Source: Deltaproteobacteria bacterium HGW-Deltaproteobacteria-15 (lineage in GTDB: Bacteria > Desulfobacterota > DSM-4660 > Desulfatiglandales > HGW-15). Taken from it: a stretch of DNA of 64,000 nt. Below the pieces are notes generated by a model, which had not been told where the DNA came from, did not search any database, and saw only the letters and a list, made by a program, of their open reading frames with translations. Positions 1 through 7,818 of this stretch are shown piece by piece. Location: assembly GCA_002840535.1 (NCBI GenBank), contig PHBH01000007.1, forward strand, positions 1 to 64,000, given 5' to 3'. The position numbers were made by a program, and so were the translations under genes. Positions within the stretch are counted from its first letter, which is position 1, and each line of letters starts with the position of its first letter.

Positions 1-272
1 CTTTCGCACGATTTCCTCCTCAATTACAGTGAGTTTTTCCGGGTCGAGATTATGCGAGTATTCTGCCGTTTCAGTGCTGGAAAGAGCGTCTGTTTTCTTA
101 GAGAATAGAACATTCTCTTCTGATCCTACTTGGACTCTATATGTCCTCTTTTTTTTGCGTCAAGGAAAACTCTCATGGTACCGATTGAATACAGGTATTC
201 CTGTACTGCATGGGCGGACTGGTCTGAATCTTCAGTTGCTGCCGCGGCAATTTGATAGTAAGAGACGCCCAT
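1..272 (-). pseudogene. SPOR-like protein fragment, frameshifted, runs off the left edge
   Basis: Read on the minus strand from an ATG at 272, the first frame gives a SPOR-like start (VSYYQIAAAATEDSDQSA, then EYLYSIGTMRVFLD) and stops at 126. A run of eight A (149-156 on the complement) lies just before the loss of frame. Shifting by one base there opens a second frame that continues KKRTYRVQVGSEEN and stays open to the window edge. The pattern, a beta strand with YYQIAAA followed by YRVQVG, is what SPOR domains show. It is either a gene broken by an A-run indel, an assembly error, or a slippage site. The start codon has no good ribosome site, so the 5' end is uncertain. Confidence 0.35.
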
Positions 273-370
273 ACGTGATAGTAAAACGCCCGTGCCTGAA
301 TACCGGGCGCCTGGAACAGACGGAAGCCGCATTGAGCAGATATCCTGGGTAGCATGCGGAGGTGCCATCT

Positions 371-1435
371 ATGGCGAAGTTGGATCAGGTGCTGACAAGG
401 GCCGCGGAAATCGGGGCCTCCGATGTCCACATCTCGGTGAACAATCCTCCTTTGTTTCGACATCTCGGGGAGCTCAAGAAGTTCAAAGCCCCGCCCCTGA
501 CGGCCCCACAGACAAAGGGTCTTCTTCACGAGATCCTCACCCAGGAGATGAAGGAGCGTTTTGAAAAGGACCTTCAGATCGACTTCTCTTATGAGATCGG
601 GGGAGTCGCCAGGTTCCGGGCCAATGTGTTCAACCAGAGGCTTGGCATCGACGCGAGTTTCAGGATAATCCCCTTCAAGATCCCAGGTTTCGAAGAACTT
701 GGGCTTCCCCCGGTGATCACCAGAATCCTGGACCAGCACCAGGGTCTGATCCTGGTGACGGGTGCGACTGGCCATGGCAAGTCCACCACCCTGGCCGCCA
801 TGGTGGACTACCTTAATGAGACCAAGTCCCATCATATCCTGACGGCCGAAGACCCCATCGAGTTCGTGCATTCTGTGGACAAGAAGGGTGTGGTGAACCA
901 GCGGCAGATCGGACGGGACACCCTGTCTTTCGCCAATGCCCTGAAGGGGGCCCTGCGGGAAGATCCGGACGTTATTTTGATCGGCGAACTCCGGGATCCC
1001 GAGACCATTTCACTGGCCCTCACCGCGGCCGAGACCGGGCATCTTGTCGTGGGGACCATGTCGACCGCAAGCGCGCACAAGACCCTCGACAGGATTATCG
1101 ACTCTTTCCCGCCGGAGCAACAGAATCAGGTGCGCACCATGCTCGCGGACTCCATCAAAGGCATCATCACCCAGCGTCTCATCAAGGACCGGGAGGGGAA
1201 GAAAAGGGTTTTGGCCGTCGAGCTTATGGTCGGGACCGTGCCCATTGGAACGATCATCCGCGACAACAAGACCTTCCAGCTTCCGTCCCTGATCCAGACG
1301 GGAAAGAAGCTCGGCATGCAGCTCATGGACGAAAGCCTGATGCAGCTCTTCAAGGACGGCCTGATCAGCCCCGAGGCGGCATACGCGAACGCCTTGAACA
1401 AGAAACCTTTCGAGACGGCAGTCAAGGGCAAGTAA
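371..1435 (+). CDS. PilT-like type IV pilus ATPase, variant His box
   Basis: A 354-residue cytoplasmic hexameric ATPase of the PilT/PilU retraction family, which drives pilus disassembly and twitching. The N-terminal PAS-like domain (1-115) has the usual GASDVH motif. Walker A is GATGHGKST at 131-139, and Walker B lies near 200-206 (VILIGELRD). The His box reads GTMSTASAHKTLDR (228-241), where canonical PilT has GTLHTTSAAKTIDR, so the catalytic-region histidine is a serine. I chose the ATG at 371 over the in-frame GTG at 362 because GGAGG (358-362) lies eight bases before 371. It leads a three-gene operon with canonical pilT. The variant motifs suggest a PilU-like or accessory role, which is inference. 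Confidence 0.9.
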   Translation: MAKLDQVLTRAAEIGASDVHISVNNPPLFRHLGELKKFKAPPLTAPQTKGLLHEILTQEMKERFEKDLQIDFSYEIGGVARFRANVFNQRLGIDASFRIIPFKIPGFEELGLPPVITRILDQHQGLILVTGATGHGKSTTLAAMVDYLNETKSHHILTAEDPIEFVHSVDKKGVVNQRQIGRDTLSFANALKGALREDPDVILIGELRDPETISLALTAAETGHLVVGTMSTASAHKTLDRIIDSFPPEQQNQVRTMLADSIKGIITQRLIKDREGKKRVLAVELMVGTVPIGTIIRDNKTFQLPSLIQTGKKLGMQLMDESLMQLFKDGLISPEAAYANALNKKPFETAVKGK

Positions 1436-1458
1436 ACGGTGACAGGAGGGGATCCTCT

Positions 1459-2529
1459 GTGGCGAAGATCAACGAGTTGTTCCGAGAGATGAAAGAAGCG
1501 GGTGCGAGCGACCTGCACCTGGCTACAGGTTTTCCGCCAATGCTGCGATTGAAGGGCGAGATGAGCCGCACGAAACACGAGATCCTGACGAACCAGTCTC
1601 TTACGGAGATGCTCTATGAGATCCTGAGCCCTGAACAGCAGCACCATCTGGAAGAGCACAGGGACCTGGATGCGGCCTATGAACTGGAAGGAGTCGCGCG
1701 CTTTCGCTGCAACTTTTTCTACCAGCATCGGGGCATCAGCGCCGTGTTCCGCATCATCCCCACCAAGATCCTCACCATCGAGGATCTCAAGCTTCCCTCC
1801 GTCCTGTACAAAATCGCCGAGTTCCGGCGGGGACTCGTGGTGGTGACCGGCCCCACCGGAAGCGGGAAGTCAACGACGTTGGCTGCCATCGTGGACCAGA
1901 TCAACAAGACCCGGGAGGCCCACATTCTCACCATCGAAGATCCCATCGAATTCGTGCACCCCAACATCAAGTGTCTCATCAGCCAGAGGGAAGCGGGAGT
2001 CCATGCCCACAACTTTGCCGAGGCCCTCCGGGTGGCTACCCGGGAAGACCCGGACATCATCCTCGTGGGGGAGATGCGCGATCTGGAGACCATCTCCCTG
2101 GCCTTGACCTGCGCCTCCCTGGGGATTCTCGTCTTCGGTACGCTCCACACGAACAGCGCGGCCAAGACCATCGATCGCATCGTGGATGCCTTCCCCTCGG
2201 ACCAGCAGAATCAAGTCCGCTCCATGCTTGGGGACTCCGTGCAGGCCATCATCGCCCAGCAGCTCCTTCGCACCAAGGACGGCAAAGGCCGCTGTGCAGT
2301 CAACGAGATCCTTCTCGGGTCCCCGGCGCTTGCCAACATGATCCGGGAGGGAAAGGTTTCCCAGATCCCCTCCCTGATCCAGGGAGGGGCAAGCGAGGGC
2401 ATGCAGACCATGGATTCGGCCCTGATGAAAGCCATCAGGGAAGACCGCATCACTCCGGAGGCCGCTTACGAAAAGGGGAATGACAAGAGTCTCTTTGCAG
2501 CGATGTTGACGGGAAGGGAGGAGTCTTGA
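1459..2529 (+). CDS. pilT: Twitching motility ATPase PilT
   Basis: A 356-residue type IV pilus retraction ATPase. It has a canonical Walker A, GPTGSGKST (131-139), Walker B VGEMRD near 203-208, and an intact His box GTLHTNSAAKTIDR (227-240). It aligns end to end with the preceding paralogue and ends with the PilT-style QIPSLIQGG segment. The start is GTG, with AGGAGGGG (1444-1451) seven bases upstream. It sits 23 bp after the first ATPase and 1 bp before the next gene, so the three are very likely one transcript. The C-terminal AIRNLIRE signature of classical PilT is seen as ANMIREGK. Pilus structural genes are not in this window. Confidence 0.93.
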   Translation: MAKINELFREMKEAGASDLHLATGFPPMLRLKGEMSRTKHEILTNQSLTEMLYEILSPEQQHHLEEHRDLDAAYELEGVARFRCNFFYQHRGISAVFRIIPTKILTIEDLKLPSVLYKIAEFRRGLVVVTGPTGSGKSTTLAAIVDQINKTREAHILTIEDPIEFVHPNIKCLISQREAGVHAHNFAEALRVATREDPDIILVGEMRDLETISLALTCASLGILVFGTLHTNSAAKTIDRIVDAFPSDQQNQVRSMLGDSVQAIIAQQLLRTKDGKGRCAVNEILLGSPALANMIREGKVSQIPSLIQGGASEGMQTMDSALMKAIREDRITPEAAYEKGNDKSLFAAMLTGREES

Positions 2530-2530
2530 A

Positions 2531-2986
2531 TTGATTATCCAGAAAAATCGCCGAAGGGCACGCATCGTCGAGACGGACAACCGATTCAGAAATGTCCACT
2601 TTTACCTTCAGGAGCATGTGGACGAACATTCGGGCAGGGAGCTCATCCTGGATGTGCTCAACTCCGAATTCCAGTTCCTGTCCCTGGAGGATGTGAAGAC
2701 AGGGCAGTTTGTCGCGGTGAACAAACAGCGCATCGTGTGCGTTGAGCCGGAAGGGAGGGACCTCCTGGAGGGGAGCGTATTCACCCGGGAGATCTCCGTG
2801 CAAGTGGAAATGCGGGATGGCAACCTTCTTCAAGGGGTTTTCCCGGTGGAGTCGCCCCCTGAGCGTTCGAGGCTGAGCGATCACCTGAACCTTACTCCTC
2901 CCTTTCTCTACCTCATGGGACAGGAGAAGGACTTCATCGTGAACAAGTTCCACGTCCTCTCGGTACTGGAAAGGCCCGATCAATAG
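2531..2986 (+). CDS. Conserved small protein of unknown function in the pilT operon
   Basis: A 151-residue soluble protein without signal peptide or membrane segments, and mostly predicted beta strand. It starts at TTG one base after the pilT stop, with an AGGAG-type site about seven bases upstream, which implies translational coupling to pilT. Basic residues cluster at the N-terminus (KNRRRAR). No catalytic motif is visible. Its position makes a role in pilus function or its control plausible, but I do not recognise the family with certainty. It is the last gene of the operon and faces the convergent secreted-protein gene across a 54-bp gap. Confidence 0.75.
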   Translation: MIIQKNRRRARIVETDNRFRNVHFYLQEHVDEHSGRELILDVLNSEFQFLSLEDVKTGQFVAVNKQRIVCVEPEGRDLLEGSVFTREISVQVEMRDGNLLQGVFPVESPPERSRLSDHLNLTPPFLYLMGQEKDFIVNKFHVLSVLERPDQ

Positions 2987-3040
2987 CAGAACTTTGATTC
3001 GGCGAATAGAAGAACCTCTCGGAGTCTGATGAATTTCAGA

Positions 3041-4336
3041 TTAATCACCGAGTAGCAGCATCATAGAGCCTGGCAATGTTGCTGAAGGTTTGTCCACAGG
3101 CTTCAAATCCCATTCAAAGGAGCCGGTATCATCCTTATAGTTCCCCTTGAGCGTGCCGCCCGCCTGGGCAGTCTGGTCCGAATCCCCCGTTTCCAACCAC
3201 TGGTGCTCTTGCGCGCTTCTCGTCAACGTGGAGGTTGTACAAGAAGTCGATCCAGGGGGGCAGCACCACGAGAAGCTTTTCGCCTCTATGGGTGTTAAAG
3301 CCGACATGGACGCATCGGCCTGATATTGGGCCGGGTCGGTGCCGCGCCTGATGTATAGGACACCTTCTCCCGTGAAAATGGGGTACGTATCGGTAAATGT
3401 GGGGCCAGGACACACGGGGGTGCCGGTGTACATCGTCTGAGTGATCGTGCCCTCAGATGCAGTAGTATATACATCCGCCTCTTCGGTGCTGGAGTTCAGG
3501 TCTTTTTCGAACGTGACATTGGCGGTGATTTCCCAAACCTTGGAGTTTTGGAATGGAGCAGGCCAGTATAAAGTTGCCTTTGCGGTCCCTTTATACTTGA
3601 TGGTGTATTCATAGGTTCCACGGTTGCCCCTTGTGCCATCCCCGCTCTTGACCTTCCAGCCCTCTTTCTTGATCACGTCGTCCTCCAGGAGGACGCGACC
3701 GTCCAGGGTGTCGTGGACACTTATTTCAACAGTGAAACCGGGGTGGGTGTCCGTGAACGTGCCGCGATTGGCCGTGTACCCCGCGTTTTGCAGCGGCTGG
3801 AGCGCGTGCTTCATCATCCAGTTGAAGTCCTTGTCCGCACTCGTGGTGAAGGTGAGCTTCTTGACTCCCGCGAACTCGAAATCTTTGCGCTGGTAGGGGT
3901 CGGGATAGACCGCCCCGCCGGGCCCATGCAGGCCGCCCTCCGGGTGATAGTAGTCCCATAACACGGAGAGATTCCCTTCCACGCGTACGATGTGAGCGAG
4001 GATGATAGGAAGGTTGGCCTGATTCGAGGATACCCTGATGCTGCCCCCGTTGCGCTCGGCCCAGAACTGATAGCCGGGTGGAATCAAGCCGGTCGTGGCC
4101 GTGTCGCTGTTCCCGAACTCGCAATCTCCGAGTATATCCCCGGTGCTCTCCTCGATGATCTGGATATCGTTGACCCTGAACGGACCGCACACGTTGACGC
4201 CTCCCACGTCGATGCAGCCCTCCGGAAGAGGTACGGTGAAGCTGCTCCAGAAGGCGCCTTGGGCGGCCGATTCGGAGGCGGAAAAAGGGAAGATTACCAG
4301 GAAAAGACATATGGCCAATAATAGAAGTCGCTTCAT
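3041..4336 (-). CDS. Secreted protein of unknown function
   Basis: 431 residues starting at ATG 4336. The start was chosen because the n-region MKRLLLLAICLFLV begins a clear Sec signal peptide (cleavage after about residue 25, ...SAAQG) and GAGG lies upstream. The upstream ATGs of the longer frame have no better site. The mature part is beta-rich and Gly/Thr-rich, with cysteine pairs near the N-terminus (GCIDVGGVNVCG) and near the C-terminus (CCPPGSTSC), which suggests an extracytoplasmic, disulfide-bonded protein. There are no catalytic motifs and I do not recognise the family. Its leader carries an intrinsic terminator just upstream of the start (see 4350-4385). It is monocistronic. Confidence 0.7.
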   Translation of the reverse strand: MKRLLLLAICLFLVIFPFSASESAAQGAFWSSFTVPLPEGCIDVGGVNVCGPFRVNDIQIIEESTGDILGDCEFGNSDTATTGLIPPGYQFWAERNGGSIRVSSNQANLPIILAHIVRVEGNLSVLWDYYHPEGGLHGPGGAVYPDPYQRKDFEFAGVKKLTFTTSADKDFNWMMKHALQPLQNAGYTANRGTFTDTHPGFTVEISVHDTLDGRVLLEDDVIKKEGWKVKSGDGTRGNRGTYEYTIKYKGTAKATLYWPAPFQNSKVWEITANVTFEKDLNSSTEEADVYTTASEGTITQTMYTGTPVCPGPTFTDTYPIFTGEGVLYIRRGTDPAQYQADASMSALTPIEAKSFSWCCPPGSTSCTTSTLTRSAQEHQWLETGDSDQTAQAGGTLKGNYKDDTGSFEWDLKPVDKPSATLPGSMMLLLGD

Positions 4337-4349
4337 AGTCATCATCCTC

Positions 4350-4385
4350 AAAAACAAACCCCCGCCGTCTTTTGAGACGCGGGGG
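4350..4385 (-). terminator. Intrinsic terminator in the leader of the secreted-protein gene
   Basis: On the minus strand a GC-rich hairpin (CCCCCGC paired with GCGGGGG, extended by GTCT/AGAC, loop about four bases) is followed directly by TTTGTTTTTG. It ends 14 bases before the ATG at 4336. Read on the minus strand this is a good rho-independent terminator placed upstream of a gene. It would fit either the end of a separate small RNA or an attenuator. Confidence 0.6.
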
Positions 4386-4540
4386 TACGCAGGGTTATAG
4401 AATGAAGGTGGGCTTCCGCTTTAAGGACTCTGCGGGGCTCAGATCACTCCCCCTAAAAAAGCATCCCAAGGGTATCAGTGCACCCCCGGAAGCTCTCCTC
4501 AACGTCACACGCTGAACTCCGATTACATAGATCAGAGTAC
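4386..4540 (-). ncRNA. Candidate structured leader or small RNA
   Basis: A roughly 155-190 nt stretch lies between a promoter-like TTGACA/TAGTAG (4543-4573) and the intrinsic terminator, all on the minus strand. It can form a 7-bp helix between 4487-4493 and 4412-4418 (GCTTCCG with CGGAAGC). That helix encloses smaller G/C hairpins (GGGT...ACCC and GGGG...CCCC). Promoter, folded RNA and terminator in a row are the layout of a small RNA of 6S-like size or of an attenuated leader. I could not match it to a known class. Confidence 0.3.
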
Positions 4541-4542
4541 AA

Positions 4543-4573
4543 CCCTACTAGATGAGTAGGGCTTGGTTGTCAA
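4543..4573 (-). promoter_or_regulatory. Promoter with overlapping palindrome
   Basis: Minus-strand TTGACA (4573-4568), a 17-base spacer, then TAGTAG (4550-4545). A perfect inverted repeat, CCCTACT-AGATG-AGTAGGG (4543-4561), covers the -10 side and could be an operator. Confidence 0.4.
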
Positions 4574-4619
4574 TGAAAATCTTTTCCTAACGGTCCCTGG
4601 AAGGGATGGGGAAGGATCT

Positions 4620-4838
4620 TCAAGGAGATGGTAAGAACACCGTTTTCCCGGCCCTTCTCGGGCCTGTGAGAATCACGGCAGGGAAACTCCTGGCAGCCCG
4701 TTGTATTTTTTTTCGATGAGTCGTGGGATCGGTGTCTCCCAGCACCAGATCCGCCAGAACCGCATCCTTAACCTTCCCCTCGGCGTCCACCGGGGAGACC
4801 AGGTATGGAAACACGCCAGCAAATGGTTTTTTGTCCAA
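4620..4838 (-). pseudogene. Chimeric remnant: DapA-like start joined to AAA-ATPase start
   Basis: A 72-codon reading frame made of two unrelated pieces. Residues 1-32 (GVFPYLVSPVDAEG) match the N-terminus of dihydrodipicolinate synthase-like lyases. Residues 40-70 (RAARSFPAVILTGPRRAGKT) match the N-terminus of DUF4143-type AAA ATPases, including most of a Walker A. Neither continues into its family's remaining domains. A T-rich run (4709-4718) lies near the join. I read it as decayed debris of two genes, not a working protein. Confidence 0.5.
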
Positions 4839-4996
4839 GAGGTGCTGATCCTTTCTTGAAAAACGGAAGGTCCGTCAAAGAGAAAACATCACTCCATTCA
4901 ATCTGAAAATCCCGGCACGATCAACCGCTTGTTCGCTCGGATGGGGCGCTCTCACTCGTAATGAGTCCACATTCGGATGAACTTCACTGTCTGATG

Positions 4997-5431
4997 TCAT
5001 CCAAAATTTGGCGCCCTACGGCCTCTTCTTTTGAGCGCCTCCCTGATCTTGTCTTCCAGGATTTGCAGCGTGTAAGGCTTGACCACAAACGCATCGGCTC
5101 CCAGCTTCACTGACTCCAGGATACTTTTCTCTGTGCGGTCGGCTGTGATCATGATGAAGGTCAAATCCTTGAATGCATCGCTGCTTCTTATCTCCTTGAG
5201 CAGCTCCAACCCATTCATTCTGGGCATAAGGATATCACACACGACCAGTTGGATATTGTGGACTACAGGTTGTTCGTGTTCATCGCGTCCCGATAAGATC
5301 CCCAATGCTTCGAGCCCGTCCGCAGCTTCAAAGATTTCTCGAACGCCCATTCTTCTGAGGACGCCCTTGACGACTTTCCTGGTATCTGCAAAATCATCAA
5401 CGACCAATGCACCGATGTCTCTCATAGTCAT
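4997..5431 (-). CDS. Single-domain CheY-like response regulator
   Basis: 144 residues forming one receiver domain with no output domain. Acidic pocket D12/D13, phosphoacceptor D66 (VVCDILMP), T96 and K118 (VKPY) are all present, so it should be phosphorylatable. It has an insertion after beta-2 (GRDEHEQPVVHN) that lengthens the loop. It lies 19 bp downstream of the flavoprotein gene on the same strand and may be co-transcribed. The nearest kinase is the divergent hybrid kinase at 7819, a possible partner by proximity only. The output is presumably by protein-protein contact. Confidence 0.88.
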   Translation of the reverse strand: MTMRDIGALVVDDFADTRKVVKGVLRRMGVREIFEAADGLEALGILSGRDEHEQPVVHNIQLVVCDILMPRMNGLELLKEIRSSDAFKDLTFIMITADRTEKSILESVKLGADAFVVKPYTLQILEDKIREALKRRGRRAPNFG

Positions 5432-5450
5432 TCCGTCGCATCACACCCGG

Positions 5451-7454
5451 TCAGATTTTCAGTCCGACCAGAAATCCTTCCTTGACCGCCTCAAGCCCAT
5501 TCCGCGGCTGGACCGCATCGCCGATGGTATGGATCTCCTGCACCACACCGGCCATTGCGGCGGAGAGGGAATTCACGGATTTCGAGCCCGTGGCGAGAAC
5601 CACCGAGTCTGCGGGCAGCAAATCGCTTCCTCCTTCCTTCTCGACCATAACGCCGCTTCCCGTGATCTCCGCGACGCGCGCCCCTGTGATGATGTTCACG
5701 CCCAGCCTGCCCGCTTCGGCGAGCACTGTCCATCTCGTGGAGGCGCCTATGTCCTGGCCCACTTTCTTCGTCATCTCGATTACCGTCACTTCCTTGTTAC
5801 CCTTGCTGATCAGTCCCTCGATAATCTCCCAGGACTCTGCCTTGTTTACCACGAGGAAGTGAAGGGTCTCCGGTGAAATGGTCCCCTGAGACGCCAGGAA
5901 AAGGGCCGTTTCCAGTCCCACCGCGTTTCCTCCCACGACTGCCACTTTTCGGCCGACACTGACCTTTTCGCAGAGGACATCCCAAGCCTGGTAGACATTG
6001 CCGCCTTCTACCCCGGGGATATCCGGGACATTGGATACGGCGCCTGTGGCAATCACCAGTGCATCCGGAGCCATGTCCTTGATGAAGCCGGGGTCCGCCT
6101 CACGGCCGAGAACCACATTCACCCCAAGGGCACTGAGGTTATTGCTCAGATCCCTTGCCAGGGAAACCATCTCTTTTCTGCCCGGGATAACACGGTTGAG
6201 CAGCACCTGGCCTCCCAGCACATTCTCCTTTTCCACCAGGGTGACGTGATGACCTCTTTCCGCGGCAGTGCACGCGGCCTTCATGCCGGCGGGCCCGCCG
6301 CCTATGACCAGGACTCTCTTCCTTCGGGACGGAGCCGTCGTTTCCACATCGGACTCCAGGCCTGCCCTCGGATTCACTGTGCAGGTGACAGACCTCATGC
6401 GAAAGATGCTGTCAAAGCATCCCTGATTGCAGGCAAGGCAGTGGAGGATCTCCTTTTCCCGCCCCTCTGCAGCCTTTTTTGGCAGGTAAGGATCGGCGAT
6501 GAGACCCCTGGCCATGGTCACCATATCGGACTCCCCCCTGCGGAGGATCTGTTCCCCGGTGGCCGGATCGTTGATCCGGTTGCTTGCGATGACGGGAACG
6601 GACACGGCCGATTTGATGCCCTGGGCCAGATAGACAAAAGCCTTCCGGGGCACGAACGTGGAGAGTTGAGGGATTCTCGTCTCGTGCCACCCGCCGGTAA
6701 TGTCGAAGAGATCGACCCCGGATTTTTCCAACTCGGCGGCGAAAACTCTGGCCTCTTTGTTTTCGTTCCCGCCCGGCATGAATTCATTGCCCGCCAGCCG
6801 CATCATGACGGGGTAATCGGCGCCCACCGCCTCCCTCACCTTTCTAACGACCTCAATCCCGAAACGCATCCGATTTTCGAGGGAGCCGCCGTAGAGGTCT
6901 TCTCTCTTGTTGGTCACAAGGGAGAAAAACTGGCTGATCAGGTACCCTGCGCTGCCGAGGACCTCCACTGCATCGAACCCGGATTTTTTCGCACGCAGGG
7001 CGGCGGTGGCAAAGCTCTGCTGTACCTCGGGGATCTCCTCCAACTCAAGAGCCCGGGGGGTCTCACCGGTCAGCTTGGATCGGACCGCCGATGCGGAAAA
7101 AGGAGTCTTGCCCCCGATCATGGCTGAATGCGTGTAACGCCCGGCCTGATAGAGTTGGGCGGCAATCTTCGCGCCTTCCGCCTTGACTGCAGTAGTGAGC
7201 CTTTCCAGCCCTGGAATGAACCGGTCGTCGAAAAGCCCGATCATGCCGGGCATGCCTCCATATTGATCGATCGGACATCCCCCCACAACAATAAGCCCTG
7301 CCCCGCCGATGGCCCTTTCCCGGTAGAAGGCCACGAGGCGGTCCGAGACCTCGCCGGTGGGGGTGTAGCCGAGATGCATGGCGGTCATGACTATCCGGTT
7401 CCTGATGGTCATTGAATTAACCGAAATGGGTGAAAAAAGGTGAGGGAACTGCAT
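5451..7454 (-). CDS. Old-yellow-enzyme NAD(P)H:flavin oxidoreductase (2,4-dienoyl-CoA reductase / BaiCD-like)
   Basis: 667 residues with the layout of FadH, BaiCD and trimethylamine dehydrogenase. An FMN-binding TIM barrel (1-340) carries the AQLYQAGRY segment. A 4Fe-4S site follows at about 345-365 (CLACNQGC, then a fourth Cys in SVTCTVNPRAG). The C-terminal FAD/NAD(P)H domain has VLVIGGGPAGMKAA near 385 and a second nucleotide motif AVVGGNAVGLE near 505. It reduces activated double bonds, and the substrate cannot be told from sequence. Typical roles are unsaturated acyl-CoA or other enoate reduction in anaerobes. A CheY-like gene follows closely. Confidence 0.9.
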   Translation of the reverse strand: MQFPHLFSPISVNSMTIRNRIVMTAMHLGYTPTGEVSDRLVAFYRERAIGGAGLIVVGGCPIDQYGGMPGMIGLFDDRFIPGLERLTTAVKAEGAKIAAQLYQAGRYTHSAMIGGKTPFSASAVRSKLTGETPRALELEEIPEVQQSFATAALRAKKSGFDAVEVLGSAGYLISQFFSLVTNKREDLYGGSLENRMRFGIEVVRKVREAVGADYPVMMRLAGNEFMPGGNENKEARVFAAELEKSGVDLFDITGGWHETRIPQLSTFVPRKAFVYLAQGIKSAVSVPVIASNRINDPATGEQILRRGESDMVTMARGLIADPYLPKKAAEGREKEILHCLACNQGCFDSIFRMRSVTCTVNPRAGLESDVETTAPSRRKRVLVIGGGPAGMKAACTAAERGHHVTLVEKENVLGGQVLLNRVIPGRKEMVSLARDLSNNLSALGVNVVLGREADPGFIKDMAPDALVIATGAVSNVPDIPGVEGGNVYQAWDVLCEKVSVGRKVAVVGGNAVGLETALFLASQGTISPETLHFLVVNKAESWEIIEGLISKGNKEVTVIEMTKKVGQDIGASTRWTVLAEAGRLGVNIITGARVAEITGSGVMVEKEGGSDLLPADSVVLATGSKSVNSLSAAMAGVVQEIHTIGDAVQPRNGLEAVKEGFLVGLKI

Positions 7455-7818
7455 CTTTCAACTCCTTTTCAAGGTTTCCGAATTCGCCTGGGATCAGACA
7501 GAGGATCATACCACTAAAAGGAGAGAAGAGCATAGAGCATAGCGCGAAACAGATGTCGGAGATCGGAGGTCAGAGGTCGGAGGTCAAGGAGAGCTCGCTC
7601 CCACACATGCTAAGAACCGCTCGAACTCCGCTTATGGGTTTCGCTACGCTCTACCCATTCTTCTACGGACATTTATATCTTCCATTCGACGTTCGATGTT
7701 CAATGTCCACTCCTTGTCCTCGGCTTGGACCGGGTTTCACCTTGGTGAAAAAAGGGGTTTCAAAAAGATTGATCTCAGATCGAAAATGTGGTCTATCCCC
7801 ACCATCAGCGGAGGGGGA
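7455..7818. repeat. Repeat-filled intergenic region
   Basis: A divergent 364-bp gap. It contains GCATAGAGCATAGCGC-type sequence (about 7530-7545), AGGTCAGAGGTCGGAGGTC direct repeats (about 7568-7588) and an inverted copy of the GGGTAGAGCGAAGCGAAACCC repeat (about 7635-7669). The same families recur at 15140, 17790, 38728, 48491 and 51719. No gene was seen. Confidence 0.7.

Noticed and set aside
4386..4540. TPP riboswitch or 6S RNA upstream of the secreted-protein gene
   Set aside because: GGGGGTGC...TGAT...ACCC and TGATCTG recall the TPP core, but the CCAGCG region is missing. Similarity to 6S is limited to size and a few short strings. Kept only as an unnamed structured RNA.
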